Source: Patescibacteria group bacterium
GTDB lineage: Bacteria; Patescibacteriota; Patescibacteriia; UBA9934
Length of the DNA stretch: 11,018 nucleotides
NCBI GenBank assembly: GCA_030916555.1
Contig: JAUPWK010000044.1
Coordinates: 1-11,018 of the forward strand
Direction: 5' to 3'
Each line of letters begins with the position of its first letter. Positions within the stretch are counted from its first letter, which is position 1. A program made the translations under genes and the position numbers. Under the pieces are notes generated by a model that saw nothing but the letters and a program-made list of their open reading frames with translations, ran no database searches and was not told where the DNA came from. Below are positions 1 through 5,395 of this stretch, piece after piece.

Positions 1-1032
1 AGCGTGCTGCCAGCGCCAACGGATGGTGAATCCCTAGCCAAAGCAGCCGATGACTCATGGCACATCACAATCGCTACAGAAGGAACCCCAAATCTATTTC
101 CAGCGCCTGAAACTGATCCAATAACTGAATTTGGCACTGCAACTGAAACTCAAGTCACTGAAACTGACCCAACGACTCTCTCAACTCCAACTTATGACAC
201 GACAACAAACACATCTGATTCCCTTAGCAACGATTCTGGAACCGTTACGCAAGGAGTGGCGGAGGATAACGACACTCCAGCTACCGGAACCGAATCCGTT
301 CACTGGATTGTGGCGACTGCGAAACCCGTAACCAACGCTGAAGCCGCTCCATCAAAGCCAAAGAACAGTGCGCCAAAAAGCGGCGATGTAAAAATGACAG
401 TTACCGGCGCAGTCATTGCCCTTCCTGACACCTTTGGTAAGCAAACGATGTTCATTGAGGGTCATGAAATATACTTCAATGCTGCCGACTGGCCAGAGCT
501 AAACCTGGGCGACACCGTGAGCGTCACCGGCACACCAGGAGACAGCAACGGCGCCACGCGAATCAAAATAAAAAATGCTGAAGACATCACGATTACTGGA
601 CAAACCGAGACAATGCCCGTTGTCGTGAACGGTGCAACATTCAATCAAGTCACACATGGCACACTCGTGAGCATTCATGGACGCATCGTTGGAAAGTCTA
701 GCGATAAACTCAATCTGCAAACAGATGACGGAACAGCAATCACGGTTGTTGCTTACAAGAAAACGGGCGTGACCTGGAGCAATATCCAAAGTGGCGAAGC
801 AACACTCATCGGAATCGTACGGGTGACGGATGATGGTCGAAAATTGTACGTACGCTCAAACGATGATGTTCAAATCATGAGCACGACTACCAGCGAGTCC
901 GCTCCCCTGCCAAAACCAAAAGCAGGCTCTAGTCCACTTGTGGGTGGAGGACTGCTAACAGGCAGCATCGGCGCCCTTGGCACCTGGTATCTTAGAACGA
1001 AAAAAGGCCTCCTCTCTTGGCTGCCTCTCTAA
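1..1032 (+). CDS. Lamin-tail/OB-fold surface protein, C-terminal part (5' truncated by window)
   Basis: The reading frame is open to the first base, so the start lies outside the window; 343 residues are visible. The first ~30 residues (APTDGESLAK...WHITIATEGTPN) match the closing strands of a lamin-tail domain, an Ig-like fold common at the C-terminus of secreted CPR proteins. A Thr/Ser/Asp-rich low-complexity linker follows (about 35-125). Then come two beta-rich segments that look like OB-folds, at about 129-198 (VTGAVIALPD...GDTVSVTGTPG) and about 205-292 (LVSIHGRIVG...). A Gly-rich hydrophobic segment (about 311-330) followed by RTKKG is a C-terminal membrane anchor with positive residues on the cytoplasmic side. 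The protein is therefore probably exported and tethered at the envelope. Its ligand is unknown; OB-folds may bind nucleic acid or sugar. The small gene at 1064 follows after 31 nt. Domain calls are by eye; the architecture is fairly sure and the function is not. Confidence 0.75.
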   Translation, partial: SVLPAPTDGESLAKAADDSWHITIATEGTPNLFPAPETDPITEFGTATETQVTETDPTTLSTPTYDTTTNTSDSLSNDSGTVTQGVAEDNDTPATGTESVHWIVATAKPVTNAEAAPSKPKNSAPKSGDVKMTVTGAVIALPDTFGKQTMFIEGHEIYFNAADWPELNLGDTVSVTGTPGDSNGATRIKIKNAEDITITGQTETMPVVVNGATFNQVTHGTLVSIHGRIVGKSSDKLNLQTDDGTAITVVAYKKTGVTWSNIQSGEATLIGIVRVTDDGRKLYVRSNDDVQIMSTTTSESAPLPKPKAGSSPLVGGGLLTGSIGALGTWYLRTKKGLLSWLPL

Positions 1033-1063
1033 TCTCATTATTCTTACTCTTACACACATCACT

Positions 1064-1309
1064 ATGTCCACGAACACAAATGACAAAAAGTCTTGGCTCG
1101 ATAAGCTTTCAGAACGCTTTGATGCACTCATGACGAAATTTGATATGCCGGAAGATATCCGCCATGAAATTGAGACCTTCATGCTGAGTGTTGCAAAAGA
1201 ACAGTACCTAACTGGAAATAAGGCCGGCATTTCATGGCTCAGAAAACAGGTCGGTGCCAAGCCGGGCCAGCTCCTTGCGGCGATTGACGCTCCTGCCCAA
1301 GCTGCTTAA
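1064..1309 (+). CDS. Small helical hypothetical protein (81 aa)
   Basis: I do not recognise a named family. The 81 residues are predicted to be helical and soluble. There is a polar N-terminus, an amphipathic stretch (WLDKLSERFDALMTKFDMPE), a second helix (IRHEIETFMLSVAKEQYLTG) and a Trp-containing third segment (GISWLRKQVG), ending in Ala-rich residues. There is no signal peptide or membrane segment. The ATG at 1064 is chosen because translation from an upstream in-frame ATG (977) would overlap the end of the preceding gene by 56 nt and add a Cys/Leu-rich tail unlike the rest. No Shine-Dalgarno is visible. A weak promoter (TTGGCT at 1017, TATTCT at 1039, 16-bp spacer) could serve it, or it may be co-transcribed with the lamin-tail gene 31 nt upstream. 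A strong hairpin follows 15 nt after the stop. Confidence 0.7.
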   Translation: MSTNTNDKKSWLDKLSERFDALMTKFDMPEDIRHEIETFMLSVAKEQYLTGNKAGISWLRKQVGAKPGQLLAAIDAPAQAA

Positions 1310-1323
1310 TTTCAATCTTCTTT

Positions 1324-1358
1324 AATCTAAAACCAGCCTAGTGGGCTGGTTTTAGATT
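1324..1358 (+). terminator. Intrinsic terminator hairpin
   Basis: A perfect 15-bp inverted repeat (1324-1338 with 1344-1358) encloses a 5-nt loop. The distal arm contains TTTT, and the A/T-rich outer part of the stem acts as both A-tract and U-tract. It closes the unit ending with the small protein and insulates the tRNA-Gly promoter. Near-symmetry means it could also act on the other strand. Confidence 0.75.
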
Positions 1359-1375
1359 TACATATCAAGGTGACT

Positions 1376-1404
1376 TTGACGATTTCACATGGCCATGTTA
1401 CTCT
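1376..1404 (+). promoter_or_regulatory. Promoter of tRNA-Gly
   Basis: TTGACG (1376-1381) is separated by 17 bp from TACTCT (1399-1404), which is preceded by TGT, giving an extended -10. The predicted start at about 1411 is five bases before the mature tRNA 5' end. Both boxes match the sigma-70-type consensus well enough to be credible. Confidence 0.6.
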
Positions 1405-1415
1405 TTTCACCGCAT

Positions 1416-1490
1416 GCGGCGGTAGTTCAGTGGTAGAACATCTCCTTGCCAAGGAGAGGGTCGCCGGTTCGAGCCCGGTCCGCCGCTCCA
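1416..1490 (+). tRNA. tRNA-Gly (GCC anticodon)
   Basis: The 75-nt sequence folds as a complete cloverleaf. The acceptor stem is GCGGCGG with CCGCCGC, the D-stem GTTC/GAAC, the anticodon stem TCTCC/GGAGA around loop TTGCCAA (anticodon GCC), and the T-arm carries TTCGAGC. The discriminator base is T and CCA is encoded (1488-1490). It reads the glycine codons GGC and GGU. It is a single-gene transcription unit with its own promoter and terminator. No base looks degenerate. Confidence 0.97.
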
Positions 1491-1519
1491 AAAAACTTCG
1501 ACTTCGGTCGAGGTTTTTT
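1490..1519 (+). terminator. Terminator after tRNA-Gly
   Basis: Stem 1496-1502 pairs with 1507-1513 (seven pairs, one G-U) around a TTCG tetraloop. An A-run precedes it and six T residues follow. It begins at the last base of the CCA end. Confidence 0.85.
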
Positions 1520-1529
1520 GTTTGTTCTG

Positions 1530-1538
1530 TGCTATGAT
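1530..1538 (+). promoter_or_regulatory. Extended -10 promoter of the capA-like gene
   Basis: TGCTATGAT (TGn plus TATGAT at 1533-1538) lies directly after the tRNA-Gly terminator. No good -35 is present at 16-18 bp, which extended -10 promoters can tolerate. The ATG at 1549 is 10 nt beyond the -10, so the predicted leader is only about 3 nt and has no ribosome binding site. Confidence 0.55.
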
Positions 1539-1548
1539 TTGAGTAATT

Positions 1549-2586
1549 ATGCGACATGCGCATGCATTATTAGGCTTGGCGGCCACCCTAGGAATCGGGC
1601 TCTTTATAGCGCTCTTTTTCCTGTTGCCAAAACCAAATGAGCTTCATGTTCCAGTCTACTTCAATGTCCACCTACCGCTCGCCGAAGACCGAGACGCACC
1701 CTTACCGCCACCGGCACCGGAACCAAAAGCAGTACTCAGCTTCGTTGGTGACATCATGCTTGCCCGTCAGGTTGAACAAACCATCGTTGAAAAGGGCGCC
1801 ACTTGGCCGTTTGCACAAATCGGCGACCTCTTTCTCGGTTCAGATCTGGTAATCGGCAATTTTGAAGGTACCGTGCGCGAAAAACGAAACATCGAAGTCA
1901 CAAATCAAATGATTTTTGACACCACTCCAGACAATGTCCCCATACTCGCCGACGCAGGCTTCACGCACCTGTCACTTGCAAATAATCATGCTGATGATTA
2001 CGGTCAAACTGTCACCGAAGCAACAAGAGAAGCTATCACTCAAGCTGGCATAACACCTTTTGGAGATCCGTTTACTGGTGGAAAATTTATCGCCCGAGAA
2101 AACATCAATGGCGTATCCATCTCCATCATTGGTTTTCATGCTTTCGAAGAAACGATTCAAGATATTCTGCCCGCCGTCGAACAAGAACACGCGCAAGGAC
2201 GTTTTGTAATTGTCTATCCTCATTGGGGCGTTGAATACGCTACCGTAGCTCCAAGTGTTGAGACGTATCCCGCCCAACTTTTTGTAAATGCAGGCGCCGA
2301 TCTCATCATTGGCGCGCATCCTCACGTCATTCAAAATATAGAGATAGTTGATGGTACCCCAGTTATTTACTCACTGGGCAACTTTCTGTTTGATCAAGAC
2401 TTCTCAACGAATACAAAACAGGGCTTAACGGTACAGGTAACGGTCACCGAAAACACTGTCGATCTTCATTTCGTGCCAGTACAAATTGAAAACCGCCAAA
2501 GCTTCCCTATGGAAACTGAGGCGGCAAATGCACTTCTTACACGACTTGGTTTCCCGGATGGGAACCTAAGCGTTTCCCGCAAGTAA
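1549..2586 (+). CDS. CapA/PgsA-like metallophosphatase-fold protein
   Basis: This 345-residue protein belongs to the CapA (poly-gamma-glutamate synthesis/PgsA) family, which has a calcineurin-like metallophosphatase fold. An N-terminal signal anchor (about 7-26) and a Pro-rich linker (51-59) precede the domain at about 61-312. Family motifs appear in order: FVGD (65-68), GNFEG (103-107), ANNH (144-147), PHWG (224-227), GAHPHV (255-260) and SLGNFLFD (275-282). Asp68, Asn146, His225, His257 and His259 are the likely metal ligands. The catalytic part should face outside the membrane. In firmicutes CapA works with CapB and CapC in gamma-polyglutamate synthesis. None of these partners is nearby, so the substrate here is unknown. 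The start is set by the signal anchor and by the -10 just upstream. Its 3' end overlaps the convergent Nudix gene by 21 nt. Confidence 0.9.
   Translation: MRHAHALLGLAATLGIGLFIALFFLLPKPNELHVPVYFNVHLPLAEDRDAPLPPPAPEPKAVLSFVGDIMLARQVEQTIVEKGATWPFAQIGDLFLGSDLVIGNFEGTVREKRNIEVTNQMIFDTTPDNVPILADAGFTHLSLANNHADDYGQTVTEATREAITQAGITPFGDPFTGGKFIARENINGVSISIIGFHAFEETIQDILPAVEQEHAQGRFVIVYPHWGVEYATVAPSVETYPAQLFVNAGADLIIGAHPHVIQNIEIVDGTPVIYSLGNFLFDQDFSTNTKQGLTVQVTVTENTVDLHFVPVQIENRQSFPMETEAANALLTRLGFPDGNLSVSRK
2489..2525 (-). terminator. Possible terminator of the Nudix gene, inside the capA-like gene
   Basis: Read on the minus strand, GCCGCC (2525-2520) pairs with GGCGGT (2497-2492). The stem continues after a two-base mismatch as seven further pairs (including one G-T) closed by a 4-nt loop. 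TTTT (2492-2489) overlaps the end of the stem. It lies about 40 nt past the Nudix stop and within capA-like coding sequence. The pairing is imperfect and the T-run short, so the call is moderate. Confidence 0.4.
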
Positions 2587-3036
2587 CTGAAATTCTGTGA
2601 GCGCAGCCCGAAGCCCGGGCTGCTTTCTTTCCCAGGCCTGTGAGACCAACTCTTCCGGCGTCCCCCACTCAACGCGAGAGAACTCCTGATGGTGGTTATC
2701 AAGCACAAAGGTAGTGTCCGGATTGACTTGAATCAGGAAGTACTGCTGCTCCTGACCAATATAACCCGTTTCACTCAGTCGCTCCTGAATGTCGGCTGGC
2801 CAATCATATTTATACTTCGCTTGTGAACTGCCGATAATCTCGTAATCCTCAGGTTCGAGTCCAATTTCTTCTGACACCTCTCGGATCGCTGCCTGACGTG
2901 GCGTTTCACCTGGGTCAATCCCGCCTTGGACGGTTTGCGCTTTTTCATGAGCATCATCAGCTCTCCGACACAGCAAAACTCTCCCCTGCCCATCGGTGAC
3001 TAAGACTGCTACGTTTGGTCGATAACTTTTTTGCAT
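2566..3036 (-). CDS. Nudix hydrolase, RppH-like
   Basis: The 156-residue protein carries a perfect Nudix box at residues 38-60 (G-x5-E-x7-REVSEEIGL). Glu53, Glu56 and Glu57 are the Mg2+ ligands expected for cleaving nucleoside diphosphate linkages. The N-terminal YRPNVAVLV and the QGGIDPGE around the box resemble RppH, which converts 5'-triphosphate mRNA to 5'-monophosphate and so starts decay, and also hydrolyses dinucleoside polyphosphates. The usual W-x-F-P before QGG is absent here (AQTVQGG), so specificity could differ. It is cytoplasmic, with no signal or membrane segment. The ATG at 3036 is placed 13 nt downstream of an extended -10 and has no Shine-Dalgarno. The gene converges on and overlaps the capA-like gene by 21 nt. 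Confidence 0.9.
   Translation of the reverse strand: MQKSYRPNVAVLVTDGQGRVLLCRRADDAHEKAQTVQGGIDPGETPRQAAIREVSEEIGLEPEDYEIIGSSQAKYKYDWPADIQERLSETGYIGQEQQYFLIQVNPDTTFVLDNHHQEFSRVEWGTPEELVSQAWERKQPGLRAALTEFQLLAGNA
2603..2630 (+). terminator. Terminator of the capA-like gene, inside the Nudix gene
   Basis: A perfect 8-bp GC-rich stem (2603-2610 with 2616-2623) has a 5-nt loop and is followed by TTTCTTT. It starts 16 nt after the capA-like stop codon but lies entirely within the C-terminal codons of the opposite-strand Nudix gene (residues about 136-145). Confidence 0.65.
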
Positions 3037-3049
3037 ACAGAATGCGCAC

Positions 3050-3058
3050 AGTTTAGCA
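3050..3058 (-). promoter_or_regulatory. Extended -10 promoter of the Nudix gene
   Basis: On the minus strand TGCTAAACT (TGn plus TAAACT, 3055-3050) precedes the ATG by 13 nt. This gives a predicted leader of about 6 nt. No convincing -35 or ribosome binding site was found. Confidence 0.45.
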
Positions 3059-3074
3059 GCTCAGCATTGAAAAG

Positions 3075-3106
3075 AAAAATAACCCTGCCTAAGCAAGATT
3101 ATTTTT
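3075..3106 (-). terminator. Probable terminator of tRNA-Leu
   Basis: On the minus strand the tRNA 3' end runs into AAAAATAA, which pairs with TTATTTTT (3082-3075). There are additional interrupted inner pairs and a 4-nt loop. The T-rich arm and the following TTTT of CTTTTC form the U-tract. The stem is A/T-rich and interrupted, hence moderate confidence. Confidence 0.5.
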
Positions 3107-3192
3107 GGTACCGGGAGTGGGACTCGAACCCACGATCCATTTCTGGAAGCAGATCTTAAGTCTGCCGCGTATACCAACTTCGCCATCCCGGC
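3106..3192 (-). tRNA. tRNA-Leu (UAA anticodon)
   Basis: The 87-nt minus-strand sequence folds as a class II tRNA with a long variable arm. The acceptor stem is GCCGGGA with TCCCGGT (one terminal G-U). Anticodon stem GCAGA/TCTGC surrounds loop CTTAAGA (anticodon TAA). The T-arm carries TTCGAGT, the discriminator is A, and CCA is encoded (3108-3106). It reads UUA and UUG. A candidate -10 (TTTAAT or TAATAG on the minus strand, 3208-3201) lies in the flanking inverted repeat 8-10 nt upstream of the 5' end. Confidence 0.96.
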
Positions 3193-3201
3193 GTAGCTCG
3201 C

Positions 3202-3308
3202 TATTAAATTTATCCAATACTTTGTCGCCGACCTCCGTCGACTTCACCGTATATCTTTATACGGCTCAGTCTTACTCGGTCGGCTCCTCGTCTTGAATAA
3301 ATTTAATA
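3202..3308. repeat. Nested 107-nt imperfect inverted repeat between tRNA-Leu and ruvB
   Basis: The outer arms 3202-3220 and 3290-3308 are inverted copies that match at 17 of 19 positions, including a perfect 12-bp end (TATTAAATTTAT). Inside them GCCGACC (3227-3233) pairs with GGTCGGC (3278-3284), GACT (3240-3243) with AGTC (3268-3271), and CCGTATA (3247-3253) with TATACGG (3258-3264) around a TCTT loop. The unpaired spacers are about 13 nt on each side at each level. No reading frame of note lies here. The left arm holds the likely -10 of tRNA-Leu and the right arm holds the mirrored copy facing ruvB. It could be a MITE-like element, a structured RNA, or two divergent promoter copies. A separate small hairpin (CGTTCG/CGAACG, 3323-3341) follows before the ruvB promoter. 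Confidence 0.6.
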
Positions 3309-3386
3309 CGCTCGCAACGAAGCGTTCGTAATTGGCGAACGGTAGCATGCCACTTTCTCAGACGAAAATCAATCCCCCGGGGCGTT

Positions 3387-3415
3387 TTGCTTCTGTTCGG
3401 TGTGTAAAGTAAGAT
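3387..3415 (+). promoter_or_regulatory. Promoter of ruvB
   Basis: TTGCTT (3387-3392), a 17-bp spacer, and TAAGAT (3410-3415). The ATG at 3422 is 6 nt past the -10, so transcription should start at or beside the A of the start codon. That predicts a truly leaderless mRNA. Confidence 0.6.
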
Positions 3416-3421
3416 ACAGAC

Positions 3422-4456
3422 ATGATTGAGGAACAGGCACCAATAAAAACTCCTCGTGAAGTAGCTCCCGAAGCAGGTGAAGAGGAACAAAAAATCGAAA
3501 ACCGTTTGCGCCCCAGCAAATTGGCTGATTTTGTAGGCCAAGACGAGCTTAAGGCGAACCTGGATATCTATATTGAAGCGGCCAAAGGTCGTAATGAACC
3601 GCTTGAGCATATTCTCCTGTACGGCAACCCGGGACTTGGCAAAACCACCCTGGCACACATTATCGGTGCAGAAATGGGAGCGAATGTAAAAGTAACAAGT
3701 GGCCCAGCCCTCGAACGCGTCGGCGATCTCGCCGCCGTACTTTCAAACCTTACGCATGGCGATATTTTGTTTATCGATGAAATTCATCGCATGAACCACA
3801 GTATTGAGGAAGTCCTCTACCCCGCCATGGAAGACTTTGCACTTGATCTCATGGTTGGCAAAGGCCCGTCAGCCCGAACGCTTCGCTTAGCCCTGGAACC
3901 GTTTACGATCATTGGAGCAACCACCAGACTCTCCTTGCTCTCCGCCCCACTTCGAGATCGCTTTGGCTCAACGCTTCACCTCAACTTCTACAATGAGGCT
4001 GACATGGCAAAAATCGTTATGAGAAGTGCGGATATTCTTGGCATGAGTATTGATCATGAGGCTTCGGTCAATATCGCTAATCGTTCACGTCGTACCCCGC
4101 GCATTGCCAATCGTCTCTTGAAACGCGTTCGCGACTACGCCCAAATAAAACATAACGGGCTTGTGAACAAAACTGCCGCGGACGGCGCTTTGGCCATGCT
4201 TGCGATTGATGAACTTGGGCTTGATAGCGTTGATCGACACCTGCTCGCGACGATTATTGATAAATTCCAAGGCGGACCAGTAGGACTGGGCACATTAGCT
4301 GCCGCCACGCAGGAAGAAATGGAAACAATTGAAGAAGTGTATGAGCCATTTTTACTCCAGCTTGGCTTTTTAGACCGTACACCACGTGGCCGTGTAGCCA
4401 CACCACGTGCTTACGAACATCTTGGACTCAAAGGCAGTCGGCCAAACCTCCTCTAA
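3422..4456 (+). CDS. ruvB: Holliday junction branch migration ATPase RuvB
   Basis: This is a full-length RuvB (344 residues; the family is about 330-350). It is the hexameric AAA+ motor that, with RuvA, drives Holliday junction branch migration before RuvC cleavage. Visible motifs are Walker A GNPGLGKTT (68-76), Walker B LFIDEIH (116-122), sensor 1 GATTR (165-169), the arginine finger in PLRDRFG (Arg180, aligned with E. coli Arg174), and sensor 2 RTPRIAN (224-230). The C-terminal winged helix contains GGPVGLGTLAA and RTPRGRVATPRAYEHLG. Walker A has Asn where E. coli has Pro (GPPGLGKTT), a mild variation. About 25 N-terminal residues before the core are acidic and variable. The start is fixed by the promoter six bases upstream. 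RuvA and RuvC are not in the window. Confidence 0.97.
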   Translation: MIEEQAPIKTPREVAPEAGEEEQKIENRLRPSKLADFVGQDELKANLDIYIEAAKGRNEPLEHILLYGNPGLGKTTLAHIIGAEMGANVKVTSGPALERVGDLAAVLSNLTHGDILFIDEIHRMNHSIEEVLYPAMEDFALDLMVGKGPSARTLRLALEPFTIIGATTRLSLLSAPLRDRFGSTLHLNFYNEADMAKIVMRSADILGMSIDHEASVNIANRSRRTPRIANRLLKRVRDYAQIKHNGLVNKTAADGALAMLAIDELGLDSVDRHLLATIIDKFQGGPVGLGTLAAATQEEMETIEEVYEPFLLQLGFLDRTPRGRVATPRAYEHLGLKGSRPNLL

Positions 4457-4458
4457 AG

Positions 4459-4467
4459 TGCTACAAT
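4459..4467 (+). promoter_or_regulatory. Extended -10 promoter after ruvB
   Basis: TGCTACAAT begins 3 nt after the ruvB stop. The ATG at 4479 lies 11 nt beyond it. GAGG (4468-4471) sits 7 nt before the ATG and could instead act as a ribosome binding site on a ruvB read-through transcript, so both modes are possible. Confidence 0.45.
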
Positions 4468-4478
4468 GAGGTCAATCT

Positions 4479-4742
4479 ATGACTTCATTCCCGCTTTGGT
4501 ACTTATTACTCCCGTTTGGGTTTATTTTTGCGCTCACGTTACTCTTCTTTTTCTTTAATCTTTTTCATCTTAACCGATACGCGGTTAAATCTCCGGCCAC
4601 CAGTTTCGTGATTGGTGTCTATATTTTTACTTTTATCGGCCTAATTGGAGCTATCGGCTTCTATCTTCTGAGCGTAAATTGGCATCGCCAAATCCAACCA
4701 AGCGACCTCATTCCTAGCTTCCAGGCACAAAGCCGAATCTAA
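4479..4742 (+). CDS. Small membrane protein with two transmembrane segments (87 aa)
   Basis: I do not recognise a named family. Two hydrophobic helices are clear: about 5-28 (Leu/Phe-rich, with four consecutive Phe) and about 42-66 (FVIGVYIFTFIGLIGAIGFY). A short basic loop (HLNRYAVK) lies between them and a polar C-tail of about 20 residues follows. There is no signal peptide cleavage site. It starts 22 nt after ruvB and ends 5 nt before the PH-domain gene. Translation of the two membrane proteins is therefore probably coupled, and they may act together. GAGG at 4468 is one of the few Shine-Dalgarno-like sequences in the window. Confidence 0.8.
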   Translation: MTSFPLWYLLLPFGFIFALTLLFFFFNLFHLNRYAVKSPATSFVIGVYIFTFIGLIGAIGFYLLSVNWHRQIQPSDLIPSFQAQSRI

Positions 4743-4747
4743 TTCCT

Positions 4748-5359
4748 ATGCTCTGTCTTGATAAGCTTCCCAACAGCGAGCCAAAAGAAACCGTAAAGCT
4801 CTTTCTGCGCCGACATTGGATCGATCTGCTTCGTATTTTTGTGTTCAGTGGGGCTATGCTCCTCGTACCCGTAGTCATTGGTGTTGTACTTCAACTCGGT
4901 GATGTACAAGTGCTTCATCATCCGCTTTGGAGTGTCGTGGTCATGCTCGCTCTGGCAAGCTATCTCCTCATTGTGCATGCCCTAACACTAACAGAAATCA
5001 CAGATTACTGGCTGGATGTCTGGATTGTTACAAGCGAACGCGTCATTAACACGGAGCAACAAGGGCTGTTCAATCGCCTCGTCTCTGAAGTGCATCTTGG
5101 TCAAATCCAAGATATTACTAGTGAAACCAAAGGGCTTCTTGAAACGTTTCTTACCTATGGCGATGTCTATGTTCAAACCGCTGCAGAAAAAGAACGTTTC
5201 CGTTTTAAAAATGTCGACAACCCTGATGATGTAAAAATTACTATCAGCCAACTTGTTAAGCAGTGCAAAACCACCCACGATCACGATCCGAAACTTATTT
5301 CACCGGGACTTGGCACGTCCCCAACAAACCCTGACCCTACTGCCAAAGTCTCAATCTAA
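4748..5359 (+). CDS. Membrane-anchored bacterial PH-domain protein (YdbS/DUF304-like)
   Basis: This 203-residue protein has two transmembrane helices (about 28-50 and 58-82). A bacterial pleckstrin-homology domain (bPH2, formerly DUF304) follows at about 85-168. Diagnostic segments are DYWLDVWIVTSERVINTEQQ, the downstream SEVHLGQIQDIT, and the final YGDVYVQTAA and FRFKNVDNPDDV. The domain should face the cytoplasm. The C-tail (about 172-203) is Pro/His/Asp-rich and looks disordered. The family (YdbS/YdbT-like) is membrane-associated with no settled biochemical role. The ATG is 5 nt after the stop of the two-TM protein and has no Shine-Dalgarno, suggesting coupling to that gene. A strong palindromic terminator starts 5 nt after the stop. 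Confidence 0.88.
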   Translation: MLCLDKLPNSEPKETVKLFLRRHWIDLLRIFVFSGAMLLVPVVIGVVLQLGDVQVLHHPLWSVVVMLALASYLLIVHALTLTEITDYWLDVWIVTSERVINTEQQGLFNRLVSEVHLGQIQDITSETKGLLETFLTYGDVYVQTAAEKERFRFKNVDNPDDVKITISQLVKQCKTTHDHDPKLISPGLGTSPTNPDPTAKVSI

Positions 5360-5363
5360 AGAA

Positions 5364-5387
5364 AAAACGAGCCACGTGGCTCGTTTT
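5364..5387. terminator. Bidirectional terminator (24-bp perfect palindrome)
   Basis: A perfect palindrome, AAAACGAGCCAC followed by its complement, forms a GC-rich stem with A-tract and T-tract on both strands. It sits between the convergent PH-domain gene (stop 5359) and SpoIID-like gene (stop 5396) and should end both transcripts. Confidence 0.85.
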
Positions 5388-5395
5388 ATTATTAC

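Noticed and set aside
977..1063. Upstream in-frame start for the 81-aa protein at 977
   Set aside because: It overlaps the end of the lamin-tail/OB-fold gene by 56 nt and the added residues do not look like the rest of the protein.
1327..1563. 78-aa minus-strand reading frame
   Set aside because: It runs through the tRNA-Gly gene and both neighbouring terminators; antisense of tRNA often stays open.
3272..3658. 128-aa minus-strand reading frame over the ruvB start
   Set aside because: It is antisense to the conserved RuvB N-terminal region and promoter and has no recognisable motif.
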